Below are positions 1-6,645 of a DNA stretch of 34,218 nt, in pieces. The DNA is from Curtobacterium sp. A7_M15. Lineage in GTDB: Bacteria > Actinomycetota > Actinomycetes > Actinomycetales > Microbacteriaceae. Position 1 is the stretch's first letter. Each line of letters begins with the position of its first letter. The stretch covers positions 1-34,218 of the forward strand of contig NZ_JAUZED010000031.1 in NCBI RefSeq assembly GCF_030705415.1, written 5' to 3'. Made by a program: the position numbers and the translations under genes. The notes below the pieces were generated by a model that saw nothing but the letters and a program-made list of their open reading frames with translations, made no database searches and had not been told where the DNA came from.

Positions 1-31
1 GCGGTGCCAGCTGGCACCGCGCCTCCCGTCC
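1..31 (-). terminator. Probable tig terminator, cut by window edge
   Basis: Positions 1-20 form a perfect palindrome (GCGGTGCCAG/CTGGCACCGC). It lies 26 bases beyond the tig stop codon on the minus strand. The flanking CCGCGCCTCCCGTCC suggests that the stem continues outside the window, which I cannot verify. Positions 17-26 are a copy of the recurrent 10-mer CCGCGCCTCC. No T-tract is visible. Confidence 0.5.
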
Positions 32-46
32 AGAAGGTGGGAACGC

Positions 47-1354
47 TTACTCAGCGTCCTCCGCCGGGGTCTGCGCGACGCCCGCCGTGAAGGCGGAGAG
101 GTCGACGTCGTCACCGTTGGTGTCCTTGACGGTCACCTTGGAGAGGACGGTCGCGACCGCCTTGGAGCGAGCGACCTCGCCGACCATGCCCGGGATCTGC
201 CCGTTCTGGTCGATGACCTTGATGAATTCGCCCGGCTCCATGCCGTACTGCGCAGCGGCCTGGATGAGGTACTGCGTGAGCTCTTCCTGCGAGACCTGGA
301 TCTCTTCCTTCTCGGCGATCGAGTCGAGGAGGATCTGCGAGCGGAAGGCCTTCTCGCTGGACTCGGAGACCTCCTTGCGGTGCTCGTCGTCCTCGAGCCG
401 GTTCTCCTGCTCGAGGTGGCGGTGCACCTCGTCCTCGATGAGCTGCTCGGAGATCGGGATGTTGACGTCCTCGATGAGCTTCTCGACGAGCTTGTCGCGA
501 GCCGCGGCGCCCTGACCGAAGGTCTTGGACTTCGCGATCTGCTCCTTGAGGTCCGCCTTGAGCTCGTCGATCGTGTCGAACTGGCTGGCGATCTGCGCGA
601 ACTCGTCATCGGCCTCGGGGAGCTCGCGCTCCTTGACGGCGGTGACGGTCACGGCGATCTGGGCGGTCTCGCCTTCGCGGTCGCCGCCGACGAGCTTGGA
701 CTCGAAGGTGGTGGACTCGCCGGCGGTGAGGGACTCGAGCGCCTCGTCGATGCCCTCGAGCAGGTCGCCCGAGCCGATCTCGTAGGAGACGCCGGTGGCC
801 GAGTCGACCTCGTCGTCGCCGATGGTCGCGGTGAGGTCGATCTGGGCGAAGTTACCCGTGGTCGCCGGACGGTCGACCGTCACGAGCGTGCCGAAGCGGG
901 TGCGGAGGTTCTGCAGCTCCTCTTCGATCTCGTCGTCCGAGACCTCGACCGCGTCGACGGTGAGCTCGTACTGCTCGTAGTCCGGCAGGTCGAACTCGGG
1001 ACGGACGTCCACCTCGAAGGTGAGGACGAGGTCGCCCGTGAAGTCCTTGACGTTCGGGAGCTCGGCGACGTCGGCCTCGGCACGGCCGAGGATACGCAGC
1101 TCCTGCTCCTCCACCGCCTGGCGGTAGAAGTTGTCGATGGCGTCGCCGACGGCGTGGTTCAGGACCTCGCCGCGGCCGACACGCTGGTCGACGATCGCCG
1201 GCGGGACCTTGCCCTTGCGGAAGCCGGGGATGTTGATCTGCTCGGCGATGTGCTTGTAGGCGTGGTCGATGCTCGGCTTGAGATCTTCCGGCGTCACGTT
1301 CACGGTGAGCTTGACGCGGGTGTCGCTCACCTTGTCGACGGTGCTGGTGGCCAA
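47..1354 (-). CDS. tig: Trigger factor (ribosome-associated chaperone / PPIase)
   Basis: This is a 435-residue cytosolic chaperone that binds the ribosomal exit tunnel and shields nascent chains. The N-terminal ribosome-binding domain carries the signature loop GFRKGKVP near residues 45-52. An FKBP-like PPIase domain follows at about 155-240, then the helical C-terminal substrate-binding region with an acidic tail. Length is normal for the family. The start is a TTG codon: AGGAG lies 8 bases upstream and no in-frame ATG or GTG fits better, so a weak start codon is used for a housekeeping protein. The gene follows tRNA-Pro in the same direction with a 36-base gap. The stop is TAA. Confidence 0.97.
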   Translation of the reverse strand: MATSTVDKVSDTRVKLTVNVTPEDLKPSIDHAYKHIAEQINIPGFRKGKVPPAIVDQRVGRGEVLNHAVGDAIDNFYRQAVEEQELRILGRAEADVAELPNVKDFTGDLVLTFEVDVRPEFDLPDYEQYELTVDAVEVSDDEIEEELQNLRTRFGTLVTVDRPATTGNFAQIDLTATIGDDEVDSATGVSYEIGSGDLLEGIDEALESLTAGESTTFESKLVGGDREGETAQIAVTVTAVKERELPEADDEFAQIASQFDTIDELKADLKEQIAKSKTFGQGAAARDKLVEKLIEDVNIPISEQLIEDEVHRHLEQENRLEDDEHRKEVSESSEKAFRSQILLDSIAEKEEIQVSQEELTQYLIQAAAQYGMEPGEFIKVIDQNGQIPGMVGEVARSKAVATVLSKVTVKDTNGDDVDLSAFTAGVAQTPAEDAE

Positions 1355-1390
1355 GGGATGTTCTCCTGTTGGTTGACGTTCGTGTGGTCC

Positions 1391-1467
1391 TGGTCGGGGC
1401 GACAGGATTTGAACCTGCGACCTCCCGCTCCCAAAGCGGGCGCTCTACCAAGCTGAGCTACGCCCCG
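1391..1467 (-). tRNA. tRNA-Pro (UGG anticodon)
   Basis: A full cloverleaf is readable on the minus strand. The acceptor stem is CGGGGCG/CGCCCCG, the D arm contains TAGCTCAGCTTGGTAGAGC, the anticodon loop is TTTGGGA (anticodon TGG), and the T arm is CAGGTTCAAATCCTG. Discriminator A and an encoded CCA end at 1391. The mature part without CCA is 1394-1467. It lies immediately upstream of tig on the same strand. Confidence 0.95.
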
Positions 1468-1525
1468 TTTGACTGGGCCAGGGGTGTCCGCGCACGCCGG
1501 AAGGGCGCATGCGACGCCGATGAGT

Positions 1526-1849
1526 CTAGCGGTCCCCGCGCGCGTGGTTCCCGGCAGCTTCGGAGCCGTCGTCGGTGCCGTCCTCGGCGGCGCGTCGCAG
1601 GCCCGTCCGCCACCGCACGCCGACGACGACCTGCACGCCGAGCGCGGCCACCGCGAGCAGGATGCCGAGGACGATGCGCCACGCGTGCAGGAGTGCGTGC
1701 GCGGGTTGTGTCTGCGGATCCCCGAAGAGCTCCGGCCGCAACGACAGGACGATCGCGGCGAGGACGACCAGCACGTAGGAGACCACCCGCGACCAGCGGA
1801 TCGTGCGCTCGGCTCCGGCGTCCGGCTTCGGGATCACACGGCCTGGCAT
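1526..1849 (-). CDS. Small two-TM membrane protein, function unknown
   Basis: A 107-residue protein with two hydrophobic segments. The first is near residues 16-33 (VVSYVLVVLAAIVLSL) and the second near 50-68 (IVLGILLAVAALGVQVVVGV), with a polar acidic C-terminal tail (RAAEDGTDDGSEAAG). I chose ATG at 1849. A longer reading frame runs back to 1978, but its first 25 codons are the antisense of tRNA-Gly and cannot be protein. The protein is probably an integral membrane protein with a cytoplasmic tail. I recognise no named domain. The RBS is weak (GAGCACC). Confidence 0.7.
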   Translation of the reverse strand: MPGRVIPKPDAGAERTIRWSRVVSYVLVVLAAIVLSLRPELFGDPQTQPAHALLHAWRIVLGILLAVAALGVQVVVGVRWRTGLRRAAEDGTDDGSEAAGNHARGDR

Positions 1850-1903
1850 GTCGGTGCTCGTTCGTCCGCTACGATGGTCGGGCTGCGCCTGGTGCGCAGT
1901 CGC

Positions 1904-1977
1904 GGGGATGTAGCTCAATGGTAGAGCCCCAGTCTTCCAAACTGGCCACGCGGGTTCGATTCCCGTCATCCCCTCCA
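1904..1977 (+). tRNA. tRNA-Gly (UCC anticodon)
   Basis: The acceptor stem is GGGGATG/CATCCCC. The D arm is TAGCTCAATGGTAGAGC, the anticodon loop is CTTCCAA (anticodon TCC), and the T arm is GCGGGTTCGATTCCCGT. Discriminator T is followed by an encoded CCA ending at 1977. A TACGAT hexamer at 1870-1875 is a plausible -10 box. A rho-independent terminator follows. Confidence 0.95.
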
Positions 1978-1990
1978 CTCCCGCAGAACG

Positions 1991-2023
1991 AGCGCCGGCA
2001 CATCGTGTCGGCGCTTTTCGTTT
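1991..2023 (+). terminator. Intrinsic terminator of tRNA-Gly
   Basis: A 10-bp stem, AGCGCCGGCA with TGTCGGCGCT (one G-T pair), closes over the loop CATCG and is followed by TTTTCGTTT. It starts 13 bases after the tRNA CCA end. Confidence 0.85.
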
Positions 2024-2035
2024 GCCTGGCCAATT

Positions 2036-2067
2036 CGCAAAGAAGTGTTTGCAAACATGTCTTTGCG
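2036..2067 (+). promoter_or_regulatory. 32-bp operator-like inverted repeat upstream of winged-helix regulator
   Basis: The outer arms CGCAAAGA (2036-2043) and TCTTTGCG (2060-2067) match perfectly. The centre, TTTGCAAA, is itself palindromic. The two 16-base halves agree at 14 of 16 positions. The repeat ends 3 bases before a TACGGT -10-like hexamer at 2071-2076, which lies exactly 6 bases before the ATG at 2083. This places the repeat across the core promoter and predicts autorepression by the downstream regulator (inference). Confidence 0.7.
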
Positions 2068-2082
2068 GTGTACGGTCGTTGC

Positions 2083-2673
2083 ATGACCGACGAGACCCGC
2101 ATCCTCGACGTCGCAGCGCTCAAGGCGCTGGCGCACCCGCTCCGAGCGCGCCTCCTCGACCTGCTATCGCAGCAAGGCCCGTCGACCGCGACGTCGCTCG
2201 GCACCAGGCTCGGCGAGTCGAGCGGCTCGACGAGCTACCATCTCCGGCAACTCGAACGCCACGGGTTCGTCCACGAGCTCCCCGACCGCGGCAACGCGCG
2301 CGAGCGCTGGTGGGAACGCACCGCGGGCCGGATCAGCATCGGCAGCCCGGACGACGGCCCGGCCTCCCCCGCGGAGCAGACGGCCGCGCAACTCGCAGGC
2401 TTGGCCGTGATGGACGCCGAGAACGACCTCGTGCGCGAATGGACCACCCGTGACCCCGAGACCGTACCGGCCGACTGGCGGGGCGTCTCGGGGTCGTCGA
2501 CCTACGTCGCCCTGACGCCCGACGAGTACGGCGCGATGTGGCGGGAGTTCGAAGCCGTCATCGAGCGCTACCGCGCGATCCGCGGCCAGGCTGCCGATCT
2601 CCCCGAGGGCGTCCGACGCGTGTTCGCCCAGGTCCGCAGCGTCCCGATCATCGACGAGGAGCCGACACCGTGA
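2083..2673 (+). CDS. ArsR-like winged-helix transcriptional regulator
   Basis: A 196-residue predicted DNA-binding regulator. Residues 8-65 form an ArsR/HTH_20-type winged helix (AALKALAHPLRARLLDLL, then ESSGSTSYHLRQLERHGFV) with a wing ending near NARERWWERT. The remainder is a helical ligand-sensing or dimerisation region with the pattern YVALTPDEYGAMWREFEAVIERYRAI, common in actinobacterial regulators of this type. No metal-binding Cys motif is present, so a metal sensor is unlikely. The ATG lies 6 bases after TACGGT with no Shine-Dalgarno, suggesting a leaderless transcript. The stop overlaps the next gene (GTGA), so the two are probably cotranslated. Confidence 0.88.
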   Translation: MTDETRILDVAALKALAHPLRARLLDLLSQQGPSTATSLGTRLGESSGSTSYHLRQLERHGFVHELPDRGNARERWWERTAGRISIGSPDDGPASPAEQTAAQLAGLAVMDAENDLVREWTTRDPETVPADWRGVSGSSTYVALTPDEYGAMWREFEAVIERYRAIRGQAADLPEGVRRVFAQVRSVPIIDEEPTP

Positions 2674-2906
2674 CCACCTACCAGCCCCGAACCCTCCCCG
2701 TCCCACCGATCTCACCGGTCGAGGTCCTGACGAACCGACTCGGCACGGCGCTCGTCCGCTGGAGTCTCCGGCACGCGGAACGCCGTGCCCTCCGAGCCGT
2801 CACGGACCGCAAGCGCGCGTACCGTCGCGCACTCGGCCAGCAGGGGTCGACGACGACGAGCACGACGACCGACCTCATCGCGGCCGAGCTCCGACGGCGC
2901 TGGTGA
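2670..2906 (+). CDS. Small basic protein coupled to the regulator, function unknown
   Basis: A 78-residue protein beginning at GTG 2670, which overlaps the preceding stop codon by four bases. AGGAG lies inside the upstream gene at 2656-2660. It has a Pro-rich N-terminus (LPVPPISPVEVL), then an Arg-rich amphipathic helix (LVRWSLRHAERRALRAVTDRKRAYRRAL), then a Thr-rich stretch. I recognise no domain. The overlap with a winged-helix regulator suggests a partner, or a product regulated with it, but this is not demonstrable from sequence. Confidence 0.75.
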   Translation: MTTYQPRTLPVPPISPVEVLTNRLGTALVRWSLRHAERRALRAVTDRKRAYRRALGQQGSTTTSTTTDLIAAELRRRW

Positions 2907-2999
2907 GCCGCACCGCTCTGGACAACGCCCAGAACTGGGGATGGGACGCCTGACTCGGGTTTTGGACACTTGAGAGCCCCTCGCACACCAAGGAGCTCA

Positions 3000-3860
3000 G
3001 TGCCGAACGACCGCCTGTCCACCAGCCCGACCGCCCCACGCCCTCGGCGTCGAGTGCCCACCATCACGTGGCTCGGCATCGTGGGTACAGCCTTCCTCGC
3101 CCTCGCCGGGTTGGCATCGACCGGGGTCTGGGGGATGCTGGTGATGGTCGCCCTCGTCGTGCTCTCGACGATGCTCTACGGTGTCGCCTTCCGACGCTCG
3201 ACGTGGCTTCGCATCCCGCGGAAGCGGGCGAGCGCGGCGATCGGCGCGGGCATCGCCTTGGTGGCGCTGATCGGTTCGACCTCCGCGTACGGTGCGACCC
3301 ACGCGATGCCGCAATCGCCGGCGCACCTTGCCGCCGCGACGGCTCCGAGTGCGACCGCTCACGCGAAGCCGAAGGCCTCGCCGAGGCCGACGCCCACGGC
3401 GATTGCGACTCCCACCCCCACGCCGGTGGTGACGACGGAGACGGTGACCGAGACGTCGCGGATCCCGTTCGGCGCGACGACCGTGGAGAGCGCGACCCTG
3501 GCCCAGGGCACGACGACGGTCACGACGCCCGGCGTGCGCGGTGTCGACACGAAGACCTACGTCGTCACCTACACCGACGGCGTGGAGACCGATCGCGTCC
3601 TGCAGAGCGATCAGGTCACGACGCCCCCGGTGAACCAGGTCACCACAGTCGGGACCTATGTCGCCCCGGTCGCTCCCGCAGCACCGACGTGCACGAACGG
3701 TAGCTACGTCAACAGCGCGGGCGCAACGGTCTGTCGCCCCGAAGCCGCTTCGAGCGCGCCCGCGGGAGCCACCGCGAAGTGCGGCGACGGCACCTACAGC
3801 TTCAGCCAGTCGCGACGAGGGACGTGTTCCTCCCACGGTGGCGTCGCCGTCTGGTTGTGA
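3000..3860 (+). CDS. Membrane-anchored G5 domain / DUF3761 protein
   Basis: A 286-residue cell-envelope protein. Hydrophobic segments lie near residues 21-63 (probably two passes) and 78-100, followed by an Ala/Pro/Thr-rich linker at 105-145. A G5 domain spans about 146-219 (IPFGATTVESATLAQGTTTV to VNQVTTVGT). The C-terminus (260-286) matches a DUF3761-type motif, with CGDGTYSFSQSRRGTC followed by SSHGGVAVWL. G5 domains occur in cell-wall-associated proteins and are proposed to bind N-acetylglucosamine, so an extracytoplasmic wall-binding role is plausible. The start is GTG with AAGGAG 4 bases upstream. An in-frame TTG at 2970 is the alternative. Paired cysteines (C231/C245, C261/C276) could form disulfides. 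Confidence 0.85.
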   Translation: MPNDRLSTSPTAPRPRRRVPTITWLGIVGTAFLALAGLASTGVWGMLVMVALVVLSTMLYGVAFRRSTWLRIPRKRASAAIGAGIALVALIGSTSAYGATHAMPQSPAHLAAATAPSATAHAKPKASPRPTPTAIATPTPTPVVTTETVTETSRIPFGATTVESATLAQGTTTVTTPGVRGVDTKTYVVTYTDGVETDRVLQSDQVTTPPVNQVTTVGTYVAPVAPAAPTCTNGSYVNSAGATVCRPEAASSAPAGATAKCGDGTYSFSQSRRGTCSSHGGVAVWL

Positions 3861-3890
3861 TGCGCTGAAGCAGCGAGCCGTGCGCGACTC

Positions 3891-4223
3891 CTAGCGCGCG
3901 CCCACCGGCTCCTCTTCGACTTCCTGCCGCAGCATCCGGTAGTGCCGCTCCCACCCGGGCGTCCCTCGCCCGGCGGCATGCAGCGCCGTCCGCACAACGC
4001 CCAGCGCCCGATCGAGCGCACCGAACTCGTCGTCGGCGACGACCCCGATCGAGAAGATGAGGGTGCCGGTCGCGAGGTCGGCGGTGAGGTCCTGATCGTG
4101 GACGTCCTCGAGGTCGAACAGCGCCTCCGCGATGGCGTCGAAGTCCGTCGTGAGTTCAGCCCGGACGTCGTCCGACGCTCCGAGCAACACTGCGCACTCG
4201 ACGCGCACGAGGTAGTTCGTCAT
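3891..4223 (-). CDS. Small acidic protein, second gene of a two-gene cassette
   Basis: A 110-residue acidic protein (MTNYLVRVECAVLLGASDD at the start, VEEEPVGAR at the end). The alternating hydrophobic pattern YLVRVECAVLL and GTLIFSIGVVA suggests an alpha/beta fold. ATG at 4223 has AGGAG upstream and overlaps the stop of the preceding gene (ATGA), so the two are translationally coupled. I do not recognise a named family. Its pairing with a short basic, Lys-rich partner gives the size and order of many toxin-antitoxin-like modules, but this is only a contextual inference. Confidence 0.8.
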   Translation of the reverse strand: MTNYLVRVECAVLLGASDDVRAELTTDFDAIAEALFDLEDVHDQDLTADLATGTLIFSIGVVADDEFGALDRALGVVRTALHAAGRGTPGWERHYRMLRQEVEEEPVGAR

Positions 4224-4444
4224 GACGTTCTCCTGTCCCAGCATTCTGTTCGAGCAAACCGATACTTCAGATGCACAACGTACCAGGGGTTCGACGGCGT
4301 CATGTGGACCGTGTGCAGGTGCACACCGCACGGGCAGAACGCCTTGTAGTACTTCCGCCCCTTCACGAAGCGCCAGCCGCGCGCTTCGGCAGCCCGCATC
4401 GCCTGCTCGATCTCCTTCTTGGGATGTCGTGGCCGTTCGACCAT
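4220..4444 (-). CDS. Short basic protein, possibly HicA-like, first gene of cassette
   Basis: A 74-residue basic protein. It starts with PRHPKKEIEQAMRAAEARGW, a Lys-rich helix ending in GW, continues with FVKGRKYYKAFCPCGVHLHTV, and then MTPSNPWYVVHLKYRF. The order helix-GW-strand-His/Lys-rich strand resembles HicA/YcfA-like small double-stranded-RNA-binding folds, including actinobacterial relatives that begin PKKEVE. No family assignment is certain. CPCG could bind a metal. ATG at 4444 follows a very strong Shine-Dalgarno (GGAGGGGAGG), which is one arm of a perfect inverted repeat. The stop overlaps the next ATG. Confidence 0.75.
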   Translation of the reverse strand: MVERPRHPKKEIEQAMRAAEARGWRFVKGRKYYKAFCPCGVHLHTVHMTPSNPWYVVHLKYRFARTECWDRRTS

Positions 4445-4449
4445 CGGCA

Positions 4450-4491
4450 CCTCCCCTCCACTGCCTGCGACGCTAGGGAGTGGAGGGGAGG
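4450..4491 (-). promoter_or_regulatory. Inverted repeat that contains the RBS of the small cassette
   Basis: Arms of 13 bases match perfectly: CCTCCCCTCCACT at 4450-4462 and AGTGGAGGGGAGG at 4479-4491, with a 16-base spacer. Read on the minus strand, the downstream arm is the Shine-Dalgarno of the gene starting at 4444. If the transcript includes both arms, the hairpin would hide the RBS. If transcription starts in the spacer (TAGCGT at 4475-4470 is a weak -10 candidate), the repeat would act as a DNA operator. Confidence 0.6.
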
Positions 4492-4554
4492 CGCCGAGGG
4501 TCGGCGGGATACGTTGTGGAACAGCTTCTCGACCACCGGCACTGTGGAGGAGTG

Positions 4555-4872
4555 TCACGGACCCGCGAGTTCGAGCGTGATCGCAGGCGAGTCCCCGAGC
4601 TCGACACGCGCGCGCTTCCGCTCCGCCGCCCGGAGGGGCACGAGGTACCCGCCGTCCTTCGGGAAGAGCGAGGTCGTCCAGGTCACCGACCCGATCGTCA
4701 CCCGGGCGGGGATCACACCCCAGCCGTAGGTGAGCATCGGAGCGAGGTCGTGGATGACCTCGGCGGCGTCCGGTGGCACGACGGCGTAGAAGAACGGCGC
4801 GGGTCCGCGCCACTCGATGACCTCGCCGGTGAACTGGAGCTCCACGGCGTGATCGTACGGCGCGGCGCCCAT
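4555..4872 (-). CDS. DUF1905 domain protein
   Basis: A 105-residue protein whose full length matches the DUF1905 pattern: LQFTGEVIEWRGPAPFFYAVV, then YGWGVIPARVTIGSVTWTTSLFPKDG, then YLVPLRAAERKRARVELGD. DUF1905 is a small beta-barrel-like domain of unknown biochemical function, found alone or with YdeI-like domains. ATG at 4872 is the natural N-terminus, but no Shine-Dalgarno is visible. A GTG 9 codons further in (VELQF) is an alternative. A palindromic repeat lies immediately upstream. Confidence 0.85.
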   Translation of the reverse strand: MGAAPYDHAVELQFTGEVIEWRGPAPFFYAVVPPDAAEVIHDLAPMLTYGWGVIPARVTIGSVTWTTSLFPKDGGYLVPLRAAERKRARVELGDSPAITLELAGP

Positions 4873-4897
4873 CGTCGGGAAGGTTCGGTGCCGTTCG

Positions 4898-4945
4898 TGA
4901 CCGTTCCGGTTCACGACCCCCGGGTTCCGTGAACCAGAACGGTCA
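4898..4945. repeat. Palindromic extragenic element, copy 1
   Basis: Arms TGACCGTTCCGGTTCACG (4898-4915) and CGTGAACCAGAACGGTCA (4928-4945) pair at 17 of 18 positions around a 12-base loop containing CCCGGG. The same element recurs at 20609-20658. It lies 69 bases past the lipoprotein stop, so it may terminate that transcript. Confidence 0.8.
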
Positions 4946-5014
4946 ACGCGCACGCGCGGAACCCGCTGCAGCGGCTGCTGGCGGGACCGCCGTGCTGCAG
5001 GTGCCCGGTTCAGC

Positions 5015-5506
5015 TCACTCCCGTGACATCCGGACGGTCGCGGTGCTCCCGGCGATCGTGACCGGGAAACTGATCTCGTCGTCCTCGTAGGAGAAGTCCT
5101 TCGTGGCGTCGGTCGATGCGAGCAGGGCCGACTCGGTGGCGGCCGCATCGCGGGTCGAGGTCCAGACGTAGTGTGACGAGTCATCCGACGGAGGAGTGAA
5201 GCTCCCCACCCAGAACAGGGACGTCGTGTCACCGCCGTTGGTCACGAAGCTCGCCGTGACCGTGTCCGCGGTGATGGTCGCCGTCATCCAGCCGTCGGCA
5301 CTCGCGGAGTTGTTCTGCTTCCACTCGCCCGCGAGGTCCGGCGGCTCGACCGCCTCCGGGGTCGGGGAGGGCGTGGCGGACGACGTCGGCGTGGTGCGGA
5401 CGGCTTCGGGGGTGCCGTCGGACGTGGCGGGGGTCGAACAGCCGGCGAGCAGGGCGACGATGGCTCCTGCGGCAGCGACGGCGACGAGCGCCTTCATCGG
5501 GATCAT
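5015..5506 (-). CDS. Secreted lipoprotein, function unknown
   Basis: A 163-residue precursor with a short charged N-terminus, a hydrophobic stretch (ALVAVAAAGAIVALLAGC) and lipobox LAGC, so it should be lipid-anchored on the outer face of the membrane. A Ser/Thr/Pro-rich linker (residues about 25-55) leads to a beta-rich domain that begins LAGEWKQNNS and continues with VTASFVTNGGDTTSLFWVGSF, like small lipocalin-style or bacterial lipoprotein barrels. No catalytic motif is visible. ATG at 5506 or the in-frame ATG at 5497 could start it. RBS signals are weak for both. Confidence 0.82.
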   Translation of the reverse strand: MIPMKALVAVAAAGAIVALLAGCSTPATSDGTPEAVRTTPTSSATPSPTPEAVEPPDLAGEWKQNNSASADGWMTATITADTVTASFVTNGGDTTSLFWVGSFTPPSDDSSHYVWTSTRDAAATESALLASTDATKDFSYEDDEISFPVTIAGSTATVRMSRE

Positions 5507-5604
5507 GGTGCTGCGGTCTCTCGTTCGTGAGCCTCTGTCGAAGCTTCGGGTCCGCTCACGATAGCGGCACCGAGCATCCCGATCCGCGAGCCGCGCGACG
5601 GACG

Positions 5605-5645
5605 CGCCCCGCGCCTCCTGGACCGTGCCGAGGAGACGCGGGGCG
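5605..5645 (-). terminator. Hairpin terminator after the EndoH-like gene
   Basis: Arms CGCCCCGCGCCTCCT (5605-5619) and AGGAGACGCGGGGCG (5631-5645) pair at 14 of 15 positions around an 11-base loop. It lies 24 bases past the minus-strand stop at 5670. It has no T-tract, as is common in actinobacteria. The left arm contains a copy of CCGCGCCTCC (5609-5618). Confidence 0.65.
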
Positions 5646-5669
5646 CGAGCCGCCGCACCGGAGGCGACG

Positions 5670-6560
5670 TCAGTGGTACGTCGCGGCCTGCCCGTAGAGG
5701 ACCTGCGTCATCGACGACACGTACGACGAGACGTCACCGTCCGGCAGGTTGTACGTCATGAAGACGCCGTACCCGTCGGCCTTCGTGCGCTGTGCGAGCG
5801 AGACGGCCGTCGACTGCGAGGTGTTCTGGATGTCGACCGCCGCGGCGGACAGGCGTGACTTGTCGAGCCCCGGGATCGACGGCGCCGAGTAGGTGCCGTA
5901 GTAGGGGTTCCACGCGTAGTCGAGCTGCGAGCCGACGGCGCTGCTCGACGACGACAACGACGTCGACGCCGGGCCGATGTCGTAGAACGAGATGAGCTTG
6001 CCGGGCATGTCGGCACGCAGGGCGCTGATGAGCCACCCGATCGACTGCTGGTTCGGCTGTGGCGTGCCGTTCGCGCCGTAGTCCGAGTACTCGTCGTCGA
6101 GGTCGACCCCGTCCAGGCCGTACTTCGTGACCGTCGCGGAGACCTGGGCGGCGAAGTCCTCCGCCGCGGCCTGCGTCGGGAAGTTGGCGATGCCGGCGCC
6201 CTGGTGGTTGCCGAGGATCGACAGCGAGACCTTGATGCCCTTCGCCTGCAGTGGACGGATCTGCGTCGCGGCGTCGTCGAGGGTGCGCTGCACGTTCTCG
6301 TTGTTGTACAGCACGGCCTTCGAGCCGTCCCAGTTGATGTTCGCGGCGAAGATGATCGCCACGTCGAACGCGTTCGCCCCGTTCGCCAACTGGTAGCGGC
6401 CGACGTTCGCGAGCTGGTCGTTGTTGACCTCGACGTAGGCGATGCTCGTCGGCCCGGACTTCGTCGCGGTCGTCGCCGCCGTGGCTGCGGACGGCGCGAG
6501 CGGCACCGCCACCATCGCGGCGATGGCCGCCACGATCCCGAACTTCATCGTCTTCTTCAT
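5670..6560 (-). CDS. Secreted GH18 endo-beta-N-acetylglucosaminidase, EndoH-like
   Basis: A 296-residue secreted enzyme predicted to cut between the two core GlcNAc residues of high-mannose N-glycans. The signal peptide is about residues 1-29 (MKKTMKFGIVAAIAAMVAVP, Ala-rich cleavage region). The GH18 motif DGxDxDxE appears as DGVDLDDE at 150-157, with E157 the acid/base and D155 the assisting residue. Downstream ISFYDIGPA and LDYAWNPYYGTYSAP closely follow EndoH, and the length matches that small single-domain family. The start at 6560 is preceded by GAGGAG. It is the last gene of the glycan locus, separated from GH38 by a hairpin, so it may be expressed independently or by read-through. Confidence 0.93.
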   Translation of the reverse strand: MKKTMKFGIVAAIAAMVAVPLAPSAATAATTATKSGPTSIAYVEVNNDQLANVGRYQLANGANAFDVAIIFAANINWDGSKAVLYNNENVQRTLDDAATQIRPLQAKGIKVSLSILGNHQGAGIANFPTQAAAEDFAAQVSATVTKYGLDGVDLDDEYSDYGANGTPQPNQQSIGWLISALRADMPGKLISFYDIGPASTSLSSSSSAVGSQLDYAWNPYYGTYSAPSIPGLDKSRLSAAAVDIQNTSQSTAVSLAQRTKADGYGVFMTYNLPDGDVSSYVSSMTQVLYGQAATYH

Positions 6561-6608
6561 GGCACTCCTCTTCGAGTGATGAACCGGCCGGCGGATGCCG
6601 GTCGGGAA

Positions 6609-6641
6609 CCGCCGCCGGGACACCCGAAGTCCCGGCGGCGG
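6609..6641 (-). terminator. Hairpin between GH38 and EndoH-like genes
   Basis: A perfect 13-bp stem (CCGCCGCCGGGAC / GTCCCGGCGGCGG) with a 7-base loop starts 4 bases beyond the GH38 stop. It probably terminates or attenuates the transporter/GH38 transcript, setting a lower or separate level for the secreted enzyme. Confidence 0.7.
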
Positions 6642-6645
6642 GGTC

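Noticed and set aside
1850-1978. N-terminal extension of the small membrane protein through tRNA-Gly
   Set aside because: The extra codons (MTGIEPAWPVWKTGALPL) are the antisense of a complete tRNA cloverleaf. This is a well-known false extension.
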